From NCBI RefSeq assembly GCF_963678635.1, contig NC_087062.1, forward strand, positions 78,185,200 to 78,249,199: a stretch of DNA of 64,000 bases. Reading direction: 5' to 3'. This document shows positions 45,856-58,079 of this stretch, piece by piece. This DNA is from Symsagittifera roscoffensis. Its lineage: Eukaryota > Xenacoelomorpha > Acoela > Convolutidae. A program made the position numbers and the translations under genes. The notes below the pieces were generated by a model. The model was given only the letters and a program-made list of their open reading frames with translations, made no database searches and was not told where the DNA came from. Each line of letters opens with the position of its first letter. The first letter of the stretch is position 1.

Positions 45856-46240
45856 CTACTTGAATTCATCTATTTGTTCAATATGCTCAGCAAGAGTTGC
45901 TTCGTCAATCGAGCAAATGAGACTCCATTTGTTTGTGTTTCCCTCGCAAGCCCAGTCGTGCAGAGCAACCTTGGGACACTGTGATTGATTGTGACACAGT
46001 CCAACTGTACCACAATGTTAACCTGGATTGCGAATTTCTCCATTTTGATATCCAGCAGCCCAGTAGTTTTCACTGACCTTCTCCAAAGTATACCGGCTTC
46101 CAAAGTACGTAGAATGTAAAAAAGGGGCCTATTTGAACCTTCGACTGAAGCAATGATCTCAATGTCAACATAGTTCACCCATATACAATGATCGAGTCTG
46201 GGTGGGAACATTTCTCTCAGAGCAAGCATTTCATCAATTG
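45856..46240 (-). pseudogene. Possible C-type-lectin-like exon, broken
   Basis: Minus-strand pieces suggest the C-terminal half of a C-type lectin-like domain: YWAAGYQNGEIRNPG, then a TAA, then CGTVGLCHNQSQCPKVA, LHDWACEGNTNKWSLICS and a short acidic tail to TAG at 45858-45856. The W-x-G, C, W-A-C and final I-C spacing is the usual pattern of this fold. The piece upstream (PPRLDHCIWVNYVDIE, 46337 onward) is in another frame, with a T run near 46120 where a shift is likely. It could be a relic, or an exon with borders I have misjudged. No partner exons were found. Confidence 0.35.
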
Positions 46241-46506
46241 TTCTCATTTCAGCCATATCGGAATTGTATCTAGGAAACATAGTTTTACTAAGCCAATTGT
46301 ATTTCAAGCATATTTCAAGCAAGAAAAGCGCAGACAAATTACTATACTCAGGATAAAGTTAACAGAATTTTGAACATATCAATACGAGAAATATTTGGTG
46401 AGAAGAAGCTCTAAAAAACGTATAATTTTTTGGATTGCAGGTCTAATTATTCAGTACCAAGTGGCTGATCTAAAGTTTTTGTAGGTCGACTAAAATGATT
46501 TTCCGT

Positions 46507-49500
46507 CTAAAATGATTTTCTGTCCAATGATTTTTGCTCAGCGGGCGAATTTTTGAGAAGAAAAACGATCTCTATTCTTCGATTTGGAGCAGATATGATC
46601 ACATCATATTTCCCTTCCGAGAGCAAAGCCACCATCGCACATACAAACTTCAGTCCATCCGGGAGCTGTGCATATTCCGGAGACAGTGCAAACACGGCTC
46701 TCGGTGTTATCTTGGTGAAAGCACCTTCTTTTAGGGTGTCCACTACTTCACCCATTGACTCGAGGATGTCCTTTATAGCTGGCCATACAGCGTCTTCCGC
46801 TGTTGTAGGCTCTCTGAGTCTGCTAAGGAAACCCCTACTGTGTAGATGGTCGTTCATGCTGGCAAATACGATTGTGACTGGGTTCATTTCTGTCTGTCGT
46901 TGTACCCCGATTGCCATTGACACAGACTGCATTAGGTCCAGGTCGACCGCTGCCAACATTATAACATCAGACCAAAACAGAGACTTGGAGGTATACACGA
47001 AATCTGAGCTCGCGACTATCATGATCTTTGCCTTCCTCATTTCTGCTTTGTCATACGCAGCAAAGATGGTCTCATCTATCTTGATCGCCTTCAATCCTAC
47101 GTATCTCTGAACATCACCTTCTTGATTCACTTGTTTCGGGTACGCTCTTTCTTTTACATGACCTGGGGGTGCTTTTATCTGTCTGAATATTTTTACATGT
47201 TGTCCTATTGGTGCCCTCGTCGTCAAGAATCTTCCGAGTCTTTCTTCTCAATTTCCTTCATCGTGATTCATTTTCACATCTTGCAATGGTCTTGCCTTTA
47301 CTGGACCCATTGTATTGTTTGAGGGCAGTCCCTCTAAGTCGGCAAACCTCGAGGCGCTCGTGGAACTGAGGTTTATGCCAGCTGCTATCAACCAATCTAC
47401 GCCTGTTATTGAATACAGTCCGTTGACGGACAATCTCGTTTCACTTAACATCCTCAGGGCACCTGCTGCAAATCTCACTGTCTGAAGATTCAAATTCATC
47501 AGGTCCTGTTTGTACACGTGCCAGGGAGAAGGTATGGGCTTCGACCACATCAAAGAGTTCCTGTCTGGACATCCCTTCTCTCGGCTGGTACCCGTTGTCT
47601 CTGATCTTGTCTCTGATCTCGAGGTGCTGGTCGTCTCCGCGGTCGGATTGACAGGTCATAATCTTCGTCTTAGATGGACGGTTATTCTCACTGGCGCTTC
47701 CCCCAATAAATCTTGTATGTCTGTCCTTTGCCCTGGCTCGCTAGAACTTTGCGGCCTGTAGGTCACGGCTGGGACCGTTCCCAAACGTGTTTCTAAGTTA
47801 GGGGGCACAAAGGTTGAAATTGCCGGCTCATTCGTGGTTTCTTCCTTCTTCACCACTCCCGTGTCAAAGAGCTCGACTTCCATTTCATCCAGTCGCTCTT
47901 GGAAGACTCGGTTCAACCAGGCTTGTCCGACAATGCTTTCAAAGTGGATCCCATTGGTGGTTAGTCTGGCCTGATCAATAGCTCTCAGCTCGTGTTCAAT
48001 GTCCATAAGGATCATCCGTCCAGCATTCCGACTCGCCAAGTTCCTTATTATATTGTTCCACCTGTTGACTCCTTCATTATGTCTTCTTCCTGTCGCTCTC
48101 AACGTTTTTGTGCTCTTGGGTACGGTGCAGACGGTCAGTACCGCGCACTTGAATTTATTCAAGAGAGTAGTAAATAGGCACACCATCATCAATTCCCATT
48201 GTGCCTCTTCCTCATCTGAGACTCTTGATGCATTGTTCGTCGCTACAAGGATCATTATGTTAGGGATGCTCCCTGGGTTCATCAGCTCCACCATCCAAAA
48301 TAGCTGGGCTATCGTTGCTCCTCCAAAGGCCATCACCGTAATGATCCAGGAGGTCCTCAAATTCTGAAGTACTCTCACTAAGCTGTCACCCAGTATCAGA
48401 TGTGATGTCCCAAGTGGCGGTTGCTGCAGGTTTACTGCTAGGCTCCAAGTGGATCGATTAAAGCAGGCTCGAGAATCCGTGTCCGGAACTCCTGTGAAGC
48501 TATACTTCAACTGGTTGTTCTTCTGCACGTCAATCACTCGGGACACTTTCTTCATCGGCATTTCTCGTATCTTTCTGTCTGGGACCTTAGAGCTCTTTGT
48601 CGGTAACGTTGTATCACTAACTCCCGTTCTCGTCAACATCTCTTGGGAGATGTGGACTCTGCCCGTGTCATCGATTGTTCCATAGGTTGCAGTCTCCCCG
48701 GAACCTGGCGCATTCCTATTAGCGACCAATCGTCCAGCTGTTTCTATCAGTTTTCTCACCGTTTGCTCCACGACTGGGTCACCTACGGTGTCACTTGGGT
48801 CCGGGATTGTCACTCGACCAGTTGTAGCTGGGAGTCGCGTCTCCGTTGATTGACTCAACTCGCGAGGCGTCAAAAGCTCCATCGGGGACTGCCCAGGAGG
48901 AATATTCTTTGTAGGTATCACTTTTTCTACGGCTGTCGTCAACGCCAGCCGCTCCGATCGCTCTTTGTACTCTCGTTTCAAGCGCTCTATTTCTTCACAC
49001 TGTTTCTTGTTACAATCTTCAAACAGTCTCTTCCACATGTCTTTGTACTGAGCATGGTCTTTGCCATTTCGTCCAGCTCCCTTCTGGTCTTCTCCAGTTC
49101 TTCCATCGTTCCGATAAGATCTTGCATGGTTTCGCACGTCTGAACAGCTTCCTCTACTCTCGCCCTCTTTGGCGGCACAGCTGCTCTCAGTTGTGAACTA
49201 GACGAGGCAGCCTCGCTGTTCATCTCTTGATGCATCTTTCTCAGACCAGGCCTAGGCTTGGTTGGCAGAGGAATCTCACCTGGTTTGTAGGTCCGGGAAC
49301 TTCCCAATCCATGCTCGTTCGCCAAGTCACTTCTTGAGAGAGGCCCGTTTCTCCACCTCATTACCCTCATGTTCGGGCGGTCTATTACTCCTCTTTCTCC
49401 ATATGCTGCCATCAATAAGACTTCCGTGGGGTAGTCCACACGGTTATCATGCCCCAAGATGTTTATTAAGGCGGTCAGCAACATGACTACATCTGGTTCC

Positions 49501-49607
49501 TCCAGAGCGAAGCCTCGATCCATCAGCCGACGATAGATCGCATCTACCATCGGTCCTACATATGCCTCTGCCAGGTCCATCAATTCGTTCAAGTTGAAGT
49601 TGTCCAT
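46507..49607 (-). pseudogene. ORF downstream of Gypsy pol with SGNH/GDSL-like region
   Basis: One long coding region in five overlapping frames: 49607-48987, 49137-47656, 47659-47441, 47553-47248 and 47226-46507. The N-terminal piece starts MDNFNLNELMDLAEAYVGPM and is followed by a charged, coiled-coil-like stretch (EELEKTRRELDEMAKTM, later CEEIERLKREYKERSERL). The 493-codon frame has an SGNH-hydrolase-like pattern at about 243-415: HLILGDSLVRVL (Ser block), AFGGATIAQL, LVATNNAS (in place of GTNN) and NGIHFES (Asn where the family has Asp before the His). The last frame has a further alpha/beta-like region with VTIVFASMNDHLHSRG. I do not know the family. It may be an accessory protein of the Gypsy element, or the gene of a second element placed next to it. 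Confidence 0.5.
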
Positions 49608-50154
49608 GTTCCTTCAGATTCGATTCTATTATCAGTTTGATGAATTGAAATCAAGTGAATCATAAAATGATCAATCAGGATCTAGAAAAGAGGTCACGAT
49701 TATCACATTCGTCAGCTTTACTCCAATTTTATATTAAAATTAATTGGAAACAGTTGGATAAAAACATTTTGATCCTGAAAATTTTTTAAAATCAGTTTGT
49801 TACTAAAATTTTGGAATTCGACCTAAGAATGGACAGTCCAAACTTTGGATCTATTCCTAAGATCGTCATTCGGTTATTCATGGTCACTAATTTCTTCGTA
49901 CCCAGGGTCTTAATAACATAACACATAACATAACATAACATACACAACACACATTTAGTATGGCGCCTTCCTGCATGCAACCTAAACTCAGCCTATACTT
50001 AAATAATATTTCTTATGTAAGTATACTTGTAAATTAGTATCAGAGAAGATTACGTGTATCAGTGCATACAGTTCCCGTGGATGCAGTCGCCCTCTTTTCG
50101 GATCGTATAATGGAAACGAGAGTTCCTTTACTTCCCTTTCCACAAGGAAGTCTC
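49608..50154. other. Non-coding gap between integrase and the downstream ORF
   Basis: AT-rich, with a short (CATAA)n run at about 49916-49947. It would be the intergenic spacer between pol and the extra ORF, or a junction between two elements. I tested it by eye against 58.1-58.7 kb for LTR similarity and saw none. Confidence 0.45.
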
Positions 50155-52029
50155 TCAATCTCTCTTACTTAGTCTATAAAAACGTCCCTCCTGGTGCACT
50201 TCCGTAATCATGAAGGGTCCCCTCCACTTTTTCAGGAGCTTTTTCGTTCCTTTTGGTGGTATAACATTCTGTAATACCCATACGTAGCCTCCTATCGAGT
50301 AAGTTTTTGCACCAGCTGCTTTTTTATCGAATCTTTTCCTCTGCTTTGCCTGTGCCTGCTGAGTATTCCGTCTACACAAGTCGTTTAGTTCTTGTTGACG
50401 TTTAATCACATCCCCTACGTAGACTTGTGGTGATGTTTTCTTCCCCTCATACTCTGGGTAAAAGAAAGTTAAGGGCAAAGACTTCTCATGTCCGGTTAAC
50501 ATCATGTGTGACTAACTCCGGTGGCGGAGTGTTGCGTGCTGTTGTAAGCTCCCATCACCTGTGGAAGATATCTGTCCCAATCGGTCATGTACCTGGAACA
50601 AAATACCCTCAGCATCGATACTAACGTTCGATTTTGCCTTTCCACTAAGCCATTCGTCTGGGGATGTTATGTCGTGGAGTGAGCTTGAGCCACCTGTGAA
50701 CGTCTCATGAGTTCTTTCGTAAGTTCTCCCACGAAAGCTGTTCCGTTATCCGATTGAAACGTCATCGGACAACCATGTCTCGCTATCCACGCATTGATTA
50801 GGTGATCGCACGTCTCTTCTGCTGAGGCAGTTATGCAGGGCACGGTCTCTGCATACTTCGTGAAGTGATATATCATATATCATGACCAAGACTTGATTGT
50901 AACCACTGTCTGTCATACATATCTTTTGGTGATCAATCTGCACCACCTCGTTGAATTCAGATGACTCGATCGACTGCGAGGGAAACCGCAATTTTCTTGG
51001 ATCCTTGACCTGTTGGCATGACAGACATGCTGTTACCCACTTCTTGCATGCCTTTTTCATTCCAGGCCACTCAAAGAGTTTCAGGATCCTCTGGTATACT
51101 TTGTCAATTCCCTGATGGCCCGTCTGATTATGTGACCTGAATAAAAGTTCTGTCTGATAGAGTTGCGGCAACACTATCGCGTTATATTTGTACAGGACCT
51201 TGTCTTCTTCTCTTCTCTTACCAGCCACATTTCCGTCCTTGTTCAGGTATAACCTTCCCTCTTTATGCATAAAGTATTGTCTCAGAATGCGGTAACTGTC
51301 TTCCTCCAGGTCACTTTTGTCCGGAGCTCCATTTTCGATCCACCTTTTCAGGTTGCTCGTCATGCGGTCAATTCTCTGCGCTCTTAGTAGATCCGAAAGT
51401 CTGTATCTCGCCTTCAAGTATGTCTTCATGACCCTCATCTGACTATTCATTTCATCTGGCTGATGCGTGTCATCTTCCATCTTAACGCACCAAATCTTCG
51501 CCAACGGTCGTGTTTCTTGTTCGAACGGTTGAAGATCAGTCCTGACTACCTCTTTTTGTGGCAACAAACTTATCGAGCGTTTCGATACCGCTATTGTTTC
51601 CAGATCATCTGCTGCGTTGTCAAAGACTCTTTCACCTGGTATGAGGTAGCGATCACTGTCAGGGTCTTGATATACCTCCCTGTCCAGATCCCTTGCTCGA
51701 GTCTCCACCATTAGTGTGTGGATCGCTAGCTCCGACAGTTCCGATCCTGAGCTCGAGTTCCTGTCTGAGTAGGTGTCGATTCCTGAATTCCGGGAATTAT
51801 CATCAATTAGAGAGTCTGCGATGGAGCACGTTCCTTCCTCCGGATCAATTCTGTGTGTTCTGTTCATCCATCTGAACTCCCCGGACAAAATTTTAACCTC
51901 CATCTCCTGTTCCTTATCAGGAACTTTTTCTACTACATCAGACTCCCGGGACAAATTTTCTTGTCCTTGGTGTTGATCCTGAACCGTTCGTCTCCTCGGA
52001 CAAATAATCTTGCTCCAGCTTTCGTTCAA
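50155..52029 (-). pseudogene. Gypsy integrase, broken
   Basis: The first frame (52029-50746) has an acidic linker and then the zinc-binding HHCC part with SHNQTGHQGIDKVYQRIL and KKWVTACLSCQQVKDP. It is followed by the start of the core, VVQIDHQKI, with the first Asp. The second frame (50876-50667) has GCPMTFQSDNGTAFVGEL with the second Asp. The third frame (50505-50155) is the C-terminal domain, KQRKRFDKKAAGAKTY, WVLQNVIPP and LLKKWRGPFMITEVH. The Glu-bearing part between frames two and three is out of frame. At least three shifts break the gene. Confidence 0.85.
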
Positions 52030-52222
52030 CCTCTTCGCACCACTGATCTTGATCCTAGAAGGTGACGGTTTTCTTTGACGGCAGCAACAGATCCAGGGGT
52101 ACCGGGTCCTTGTTGGTTAGAATCTTTATCTCGGCTGCCTTCTCTACAGGTAACTCAGGACTTCCTGGAATTGGATGTCCAGACTTGTCTAACCATCTCG
52201 TCAAGGGAAGCGCTTCATAAGT

Positions 52223-52741
52223 TTATTTGTCCAGCAACGAGAACCCTTCCTTGAATTCTGCTTGATTGGCTTGCTTTTGTTCCAATCTTTCATAGAACTC
52301 GTTTTTTTTGCTGAGGTTGTCAGCATTCTGTTGTTTATCACGCATCCTGTGCTCGATTATCAAGTGGTAGCCATCTAATCTTACTATCCATCTACCAATA
52401 TGACTCTGATCCATCGAGTATATCTTCAACCAGGATAACGCTCTGTTGTCCACGCGTAACTTAAAGGGAGCGCTCCCCAAGTATGCGCGGTATTTTTCCA
52501 CGAATGTGACTACTGCAAACATTTCTGCTTTCGGTGCACCATATTTCATCTCAGTGTCACTTAACACCTTGCTGCCATATGCAATGAGACGGAGAACTGT
52601 TCTTCCATTCCATTCCTGCTCCTGATGCAGTATTCCTGAGATGGCTTCTACTGATGCGTCTGTGTCAAGAACATACATGCCCTTCTCTGTAGGCATACCT
52701 AGCGCTGGCGCTTTGCACAGTTCCCGCTTTATGTTTTTCAA
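52223..52741 (-). pseudogene. Gypsy RNase H domain
   Basis: A 172-codon frame with YVLDTDASVEAISGILHQ (first Asp pair), YGAPKAEMFAVVTFVEKYR (Glu at about 73) and FKLRVDNRALSWL (Asp at about 98), then a tail with HRMRDKQQNADNLSKK. These are the usual catalytic positions of the retroelement RNase H. It is read after the RT frame with a frame change near 52700. It is open in itself but joined to neither side. Confidence 0.85.
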
Positions 52742-53782
52742 AGGCAGCTTGTGCTTCTTCGTTCCATTCGAACTTCTTTCCTTTGTTGCGCATCAGCTTC
52801 TGAATGGGATACAGCTTGTCTGCATATCCTTTTATGAACTCACGGTAATAATTGGCAAACCCTAAGAAGCTCATGAGTTGTGCGTGTGTTCTAGGAGCCT
52901 TCCATGTCAATACAGCCTCTACTGCCTCCGGGTCCGGCCTCACGCCATGCCTGTCCACCATTCTTCCTAGATACTTGATTGAATTTGAATCCCTGAGGAT
53001 CTCACATTTCGATGGTTTGCATTTCAAGCCTGCTCTCTTCATGCAGCCAAAGACCTCATCGAGCCAATCAATGTGGTCTTCCGGGGTGGGTGTTGCTATG
53101 ACCACGTCATCCACGTAACACATCCCAAGGTTCCCGTACTTCTTCGTCACTCTGATCAAAGCCTGAGCCATCAGTCTTTGAAAAGTGGTCGTTGCGTTGC
53201 ACAAGCCGAAGGGCATCCTCTTCCACTGGTACAACCCCAATTCACATGCGAATCCGGTCTTCTCTCTGTCCTTCTTCCGCAGAGGGACCTGCCAAAAAGG
53301 CAGAACCCAAGTCCAGTGTGGTGGAGAACTTCTCGTCACCAAGTTTCGAGAGGCTCTTGTCTATTCTCGGTAACGGGTACGGATTTTTTGCTGTCAACGC
53401 GTTCAAGTAGCGAAAGCCGCAACAGAACCTAAGCTGTCCCCTTCTTTTTTGCCATGACTACGCCGCAGGCCTACGGCGATTTCGAGGGTTCTATCATGTC
53501 GTATTTGAGCAACATTTCTATTTCCGCTCGGCACGCTTCCAATTTATGTGGCGTCATTCGTCCTGCGCCTTCCCTATGGGAAACGGTGCCTTCCTCTAGT
53601 TCGATTTCATGTTCGAAAAAACTGCAACCACCGATATCCGCCTTATGTTTTGAAAATACATCCGCGTTCCGATTTAAAACCGCCCGCAATGATTCAAAAT
53701 CTCCTTCGCCTATTTTCCCTTTTAAGTGTTCTATTTCTGGTGAAACCGGTTTGTCAGGTTCTAGTTCATATGACGAGGGCAT
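52665..53782 (-). pseudogene. Gypsy reverse transcriptase, broken
   Basis: The N-terminal frame (53782-53471) ends in HKLEACRAEIEMLLKYDMIE, the usual entry into Gypsy RT. The main frame (53342-52665) holds FWQVPLRKKDREKTGFA, QWKRMPFGLCNATTTFQ and the catalytic YVDD (about residues 76-79), then GLKCKPSKCEIL and QLMSFLGFANYYREFIKGY, the thumb and connection region. Between the frames, near 53343-53470, the part holding the first catalytic Asp is out of frame. Confidence 0.88.
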
Positions 53783-53879
53783 TCCGGAAAATTCGAGCAG
53801 CTGGACAAGCCGTCGTCCCTTTCGGATTTCATTGAAAACAGTTAATGAATAGATTTAAATTCGTTAATTCTTTTAAAAA

Positions 53880-55155
53880 TTATATCTCTTTATTGGCATG
53901 ATAAGGACAGTCTTTCACATTATATCTCTTCAAGTTTTGTGCCTCTTTGTAGTCGGTCCTCATCGGCAAAGCGTAACCAATTTTCTTTCCACGCTGGATT
54001 GAAACCATGGTGTCCAGTGTGTTCAATAACACACTGACACACAGTCCGTTTCGAGTTACCGAGAAGCTCCGGTCTAAAATCACTGAACTTTGACTACTTG
54101 TGTTCGGTACCAAACAAACCTGTTTACTATCACTTAACGAATTTAAATTTCTCTTTCTAAAAGTTGCTACTACAGCTTGTCCCGGCTGTAGTTTTACCTT
54201 TCTATCTAAAAAGATTGGTACCTTGTTTTCATCTGTTATTATTCTTTTATTTGGTTTCTTAACATACTTGCGGTCCGGTTTTCTAATCCTTATTAGACCG
54301 TTGTTCAAGTCAAGCATCACGTCGAAACTCCTGCCAAAATCTCTGCTCAAGATGAACTGATTGGAGTCGTCCAAATTCTCTACCACCAGGAAGCTCATAT
54401 AAAAGATCCCGTCCTCCCATATGGAGGACCGTTATTGGTGTTCTTCCGGCTACGTAAACCGCTCCTCGATTGGCTGCCGCTAGTCGGAGATTCGTCAGAA
54501 TTAGGTCTTCCCTCGTGAAGCCCATTCTTTCCCAAGTTTTTATCGGCATCACGTTCACTACCGCTCCTGTGTCCAGAAGCCCTGTGACTCCGACTTTCTT
54601 TCCGTTGGTGTCGAGCAGATGTGCAGTCACATCTTCACCGTATCCAATGTGAACCGCGTCTTGCTCCATCATGGCGTCATGGCCAATTCTGCGGACCTTA
54701 AGTTCTTCCTGTCCCAAATAGATCTGTCCCATTTGGTCGCCATCTTTTGTGACGTAGGTCCTAGTGTAGATACTTATCCCGTCAACGTTCAGCATCACTT
54801 GATAAGGTCCATAGACTTCCACGTAACGGTTGAGTTTCTTCGTTCGAGGGTCACCCGTATTCAACAACCTTCGTACAGCCCTCGACTAAGTGCGTGGCTC
54901 TACCTGTCTCAGATAATCTGCATATGTGTCTAAATGCATCATAGTGAACTCTGAGGGTTCACTTAGGTTCCTGATCACCTGATGCCCCGCAACAGAAACT
55001 GTTGACTGTATTCTGCTTCCTTGTGGCACCATCCCGAAACCAATCACTTTTAGTTTGAAACTCAAACTACTCGGGGCTTTCGTTTGTTCGACTTCTGATG
55101 CCTCGAAGGCGTTTAGCTTTTCCTGAATTTTCTCATTCTCTAGTTCGAGCTTCAC
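53880..55155 (-). pseudogene. Gypsy aspartic protease region, broken
   Basis: The frame 54867-54310 (185 codons) contains the protease active-site block LLDTGAVVNVMPIKTWERMG with the catalytic Asp at about 99, where a pepsin-like retroviral protease has DTGA. A later frame (54398-53880) continues the linker toward RT. Another frame (55155-54886) bridges from the second zinc knuckle. Frame changes lie near 54890 and 54350. In Gypsy elements this enzyme cuts the Gag-Pol precursor. Confidence 0.8.
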
Positions 55156-55167
55156 CTTCTGTTCGAT

Positions 55168-58023
55168 CTATTTCGTCACCAATTCCTTCTGGACTCTATT
55201 TAGAGCATCCCTCGCGGCTGCCCTATAGTCGATCTTGAAGTCATCTGCTGCGGTCACCGGTTCCGGCTCACGTATTTCTTCCGTTACCGCCTGAATCTTC
55301 ATCGTTGCCAGCTCTTGCGGTTTTTCTTTTCTGCGTGCCTCCGCTTCACTCAACAGGCGAGCTTTGCTGGCTTTCACACCCGATAAAGCTTCCTGATGCC
55401 TTGAATGCTTTAAGTCTGCTACAGCATCCCAGAATTGTGGACAATCCGATTTAAAATGACCTTCCAAACTACAAAAGAAACACCTTGGGCCGAATTTGGC
55501 AATTACTACTCTCATGAAATCTTCATGATCGACCTCTGACGCATCTTAATCCTCGAGGCTAAATCCTAATGCTTTCATGCCCTGTTTGTAGGTTGGGCAT
55601 GCTGACACATGATGGTCCGTCGAACTGCAATTTGCACAAGAGCGTCTCTTGACCATATCGTCCCTTGGTTTGTACCAGTTGTTTCGTTGGTTTGCTGTTC
55701 CGTTGTTAAAATTGCCATAATTGCTCTTGTAAAATCCAGATCTCGATGGAGGCTTCAGCAAAAGATATTCTTTTGACTTGAGTCTCAACTCCTCTGGTGT
55801 TGACGCATTGGTTGAGAGTGGTGTGTAATGTGTGGCTAAAATTGTTCGAAGCTCATCATTCTTCACACCATCGATGAATTTTGAGGCTACCGCTAGGTTC
55901 ATCCTTCTGTTCGACTCATCTGGTTGGCTACGCCTTCTCAGCATCTCCAAATTGTCTAGAAACTTGTCTATCGTCTCTTTTTCACGTTGCCTCCATTTCT
56001 CGAACCGCATCATTACTTGGTGTTCTTGCTCCCCTGAGCCAAAACGATTTAACAAGATTTCAGAGTTTTTCTCAGCAGTGTCCCGCTGGTATTGCTTTTT
56101 GGTCATCACACAGTTTAGGGCTGTTCCTTCCAAGTTGCTGGTAAGAGCACTGCTTTCTTGTTTTTCTGACAAGTCCTCTTCCTCAAAATGCAGTTTCATC
56201 ACTTCTATCCAGGTATCAATACAGCCATCAGATTCGTCTTTGTAGCATTTTGGTTTCTTAAAGACTCTTCTGGACTTTTCACTACGTTCATTGGTTCTTG
56301 ATAACCTCGTAAGGAATGTCTCCAAAGACCTGTTCAGATGTTCAAAGGCTGTGGCCATTGATGTAGCGTCTCTTGAATGCCCCGCCTGAGTATCATTGCC
56401 CCCTGATAAGGGCTCTGGATTTTCCGTCATGTCCGAATCGCTGAGATTGTTTCTTCCTTGACTCGCATGACTACTGTTCCTGGAATCACATCTCCCATTC
56501 GCATATGTATCTTGCGTCGCTCGTTCGTTTGAGGTCTGTCTGTTGCCAGTTGAGCTTCCTCTGATGTTTGGGCCCCGTGTTCTATTGTCCCCTGTGGCAT
56601 AGCTTGATGAACTGCCCCTTCCTCTAGTGGATCCATATGTCCTTCTCCTATTCTGTTGTTCATTGAAGTTCAACCTCGGCTCCCTGCTGGGTTCTCCCGA
56701 GTTCGATTCCCCATTTTTTGATCCACTCCTGCTGCCTAGTAGCCCGTCCAACCTATCCATGATGGCCTGAGTTCGCAACTCCATCATCGCATCTATCTTG
56801 GTGTCAAGAGTCCCAAGAGTCTGCTCTTGTTGAGTTCTCAACATATCCATGTCGTCTCTCAATCGTAACTCTCTCTGCTCAGCTTTCCTCGTCATTCGCG
56901 ACAAGTTCTTAGCCAAGTGTTCATCCTTTCTCTCCTTCAAGTTTTTCGCTTCTACTAACTTCTTGTCTGTTGCGGTTGATCTCTTCCCGCAGATTTTCTC
57001 TCTCGACGTGGACTGCCATTTCTAGTTCACTCATTCATAAGGACATCTGTTCAATCTGTTCTCTATGCTGCCCACTATGTTGGTCAAGGATTCTTCAATT
57101 GATGCTCCAATATCCACTAATGGTGTCAAAAGTGGCGGTGCCACCCTGTCGGTCCCAGGTAGCTTGGTGCTGGTCGATATTCGGGCCTTGATTATCTGCC
57201 TCGACGTCTTTTCTTGATCCACTTCTGGATCCACAGGTGCGTCACATAGCCCAGTGTTTCTATTCTTCGAAGCTCACATTTCCGAATTCTTCATGTTCAC
57301 AAAGTCTCCTGACTGGCCTGATCCGTTAGTGGTATTGCTTTTTCTCCTCACCACACCAAATTGGTCCATGGTCCCAGCCTCTCTATCGGTGTATGCGTCA
57401 TTCTCCTGAGTCGAGCTATTGAGGCTGACTTGAGATCCAAAGTCATCTTGCCCGTCATCGTCCTCTTCTTCTTCCTGTGTTTCTGCTTCATCGCCCGTAC
57501 CCGTTCCCATAGTAAATGGAAAGAAGTTTCCGAAAGTGTTCTTCACTCTTTCTGAAAACGACGAGGACGTTGCCGGTTTCTCCGTCACGCCAAGCATCGT
57601 GGTGTTGTCTGTGGATGATCTTGTAGTCGCCACATTTCCAGTAGAGATGTCAGACAGTTCCGACTTCTCTTCTCGGTCCAGGGTCTCGGTGGAAGTGGCA
57701 AAATCTTGGCCTTGCTCTACCGAAGTATATTCACTCGCGAATCTTCTGTTTCCTCTCCCTTCCGGTCCATGTCCCTCTTGGTTCTCATCCACGGCGGGGT
57801 CCGAATGGACCTCTACCTCTAACCTTGCCTACTGTCCTTCTGAGGACTTTTGACTCCTGGTTTCAACCATTATGCCTGAAACTTTCTTCCCTTTATCAGT
57901 CCGGGTTCGTGTGGTTCTTTCCACAAAAGGGTCGTTCATTGCTTTTCTCTGTTTCTCTGGTATTAATTTCCTGGAGCTATCACTTAGTTTGGGTATCCTT
58001 GACTTGTCTAGACTCATTTTCAA
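55168..58023 (-). pseudogene. Gypsy Gag region with two zinc knuckles, broken
   Basis: From 5' to 3': 58023-57829 (64 codons, basic), 57792-57274 (172 codons, acidic and Ser/Thr-rich with an EEEEDDDGQDD run), 57234-57031, then the main 464-codon frame 56940-55546. The last has an N-terminal coiled-coil stretch, a low-complexity Arg/Ser/Asn region, a capsid-like helical part with MMRFEKWRQREKETIDKFL, and a CCHC knuckle CANCSSTDHHVSAC. A second knuckle, CFFCSLEGHFKSDC, lies in the next frame (55515-55168). Both have the C-x2-C-x4-H-x4-C spacing. Stops at 57829 and 57274 and the frame change near 55530 break the frame. Two CCHC motifs are common in Gypsy nucleocapsids. Confidence 0.8.
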
Positions 58024-58079
58024 TTTATAACTTCTTACTGCTTATACACTCAATTCAATTGCTAGTGTCCTTTTAGTCT

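Larger units (their letters stand above)
46507..58023 (-). mobile_element. Ty3/Gypsy LTR retrotransposon, degenerate, internal part
   Basis: Read leftward, the order is gag (two CCHC knuckles), aspartic protease, RT, RNase H and integrase, then a long extra ORF in the position where some Gypsy elements carry env. The order RT-RNase H-integrase is the Ty3/Gypsy one. Frameshifts and stops are spread over all parts, so no full polyprotein is possible. I could not find a pair of LTRs: the sequences at 58.1-58.7 kb and just below 46.5 kb show no similarity that I can see. This region is much more GC-rich than its surroundings. Confidence 0.85.

Noticed and set aside
46534-49486. Plus-strand open frames of up to 185 codons across the Gypsy-linked ORF
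   Set aside because: They are antisense shadows of the minus-strand coding frames, which carry the recognisable motifs.
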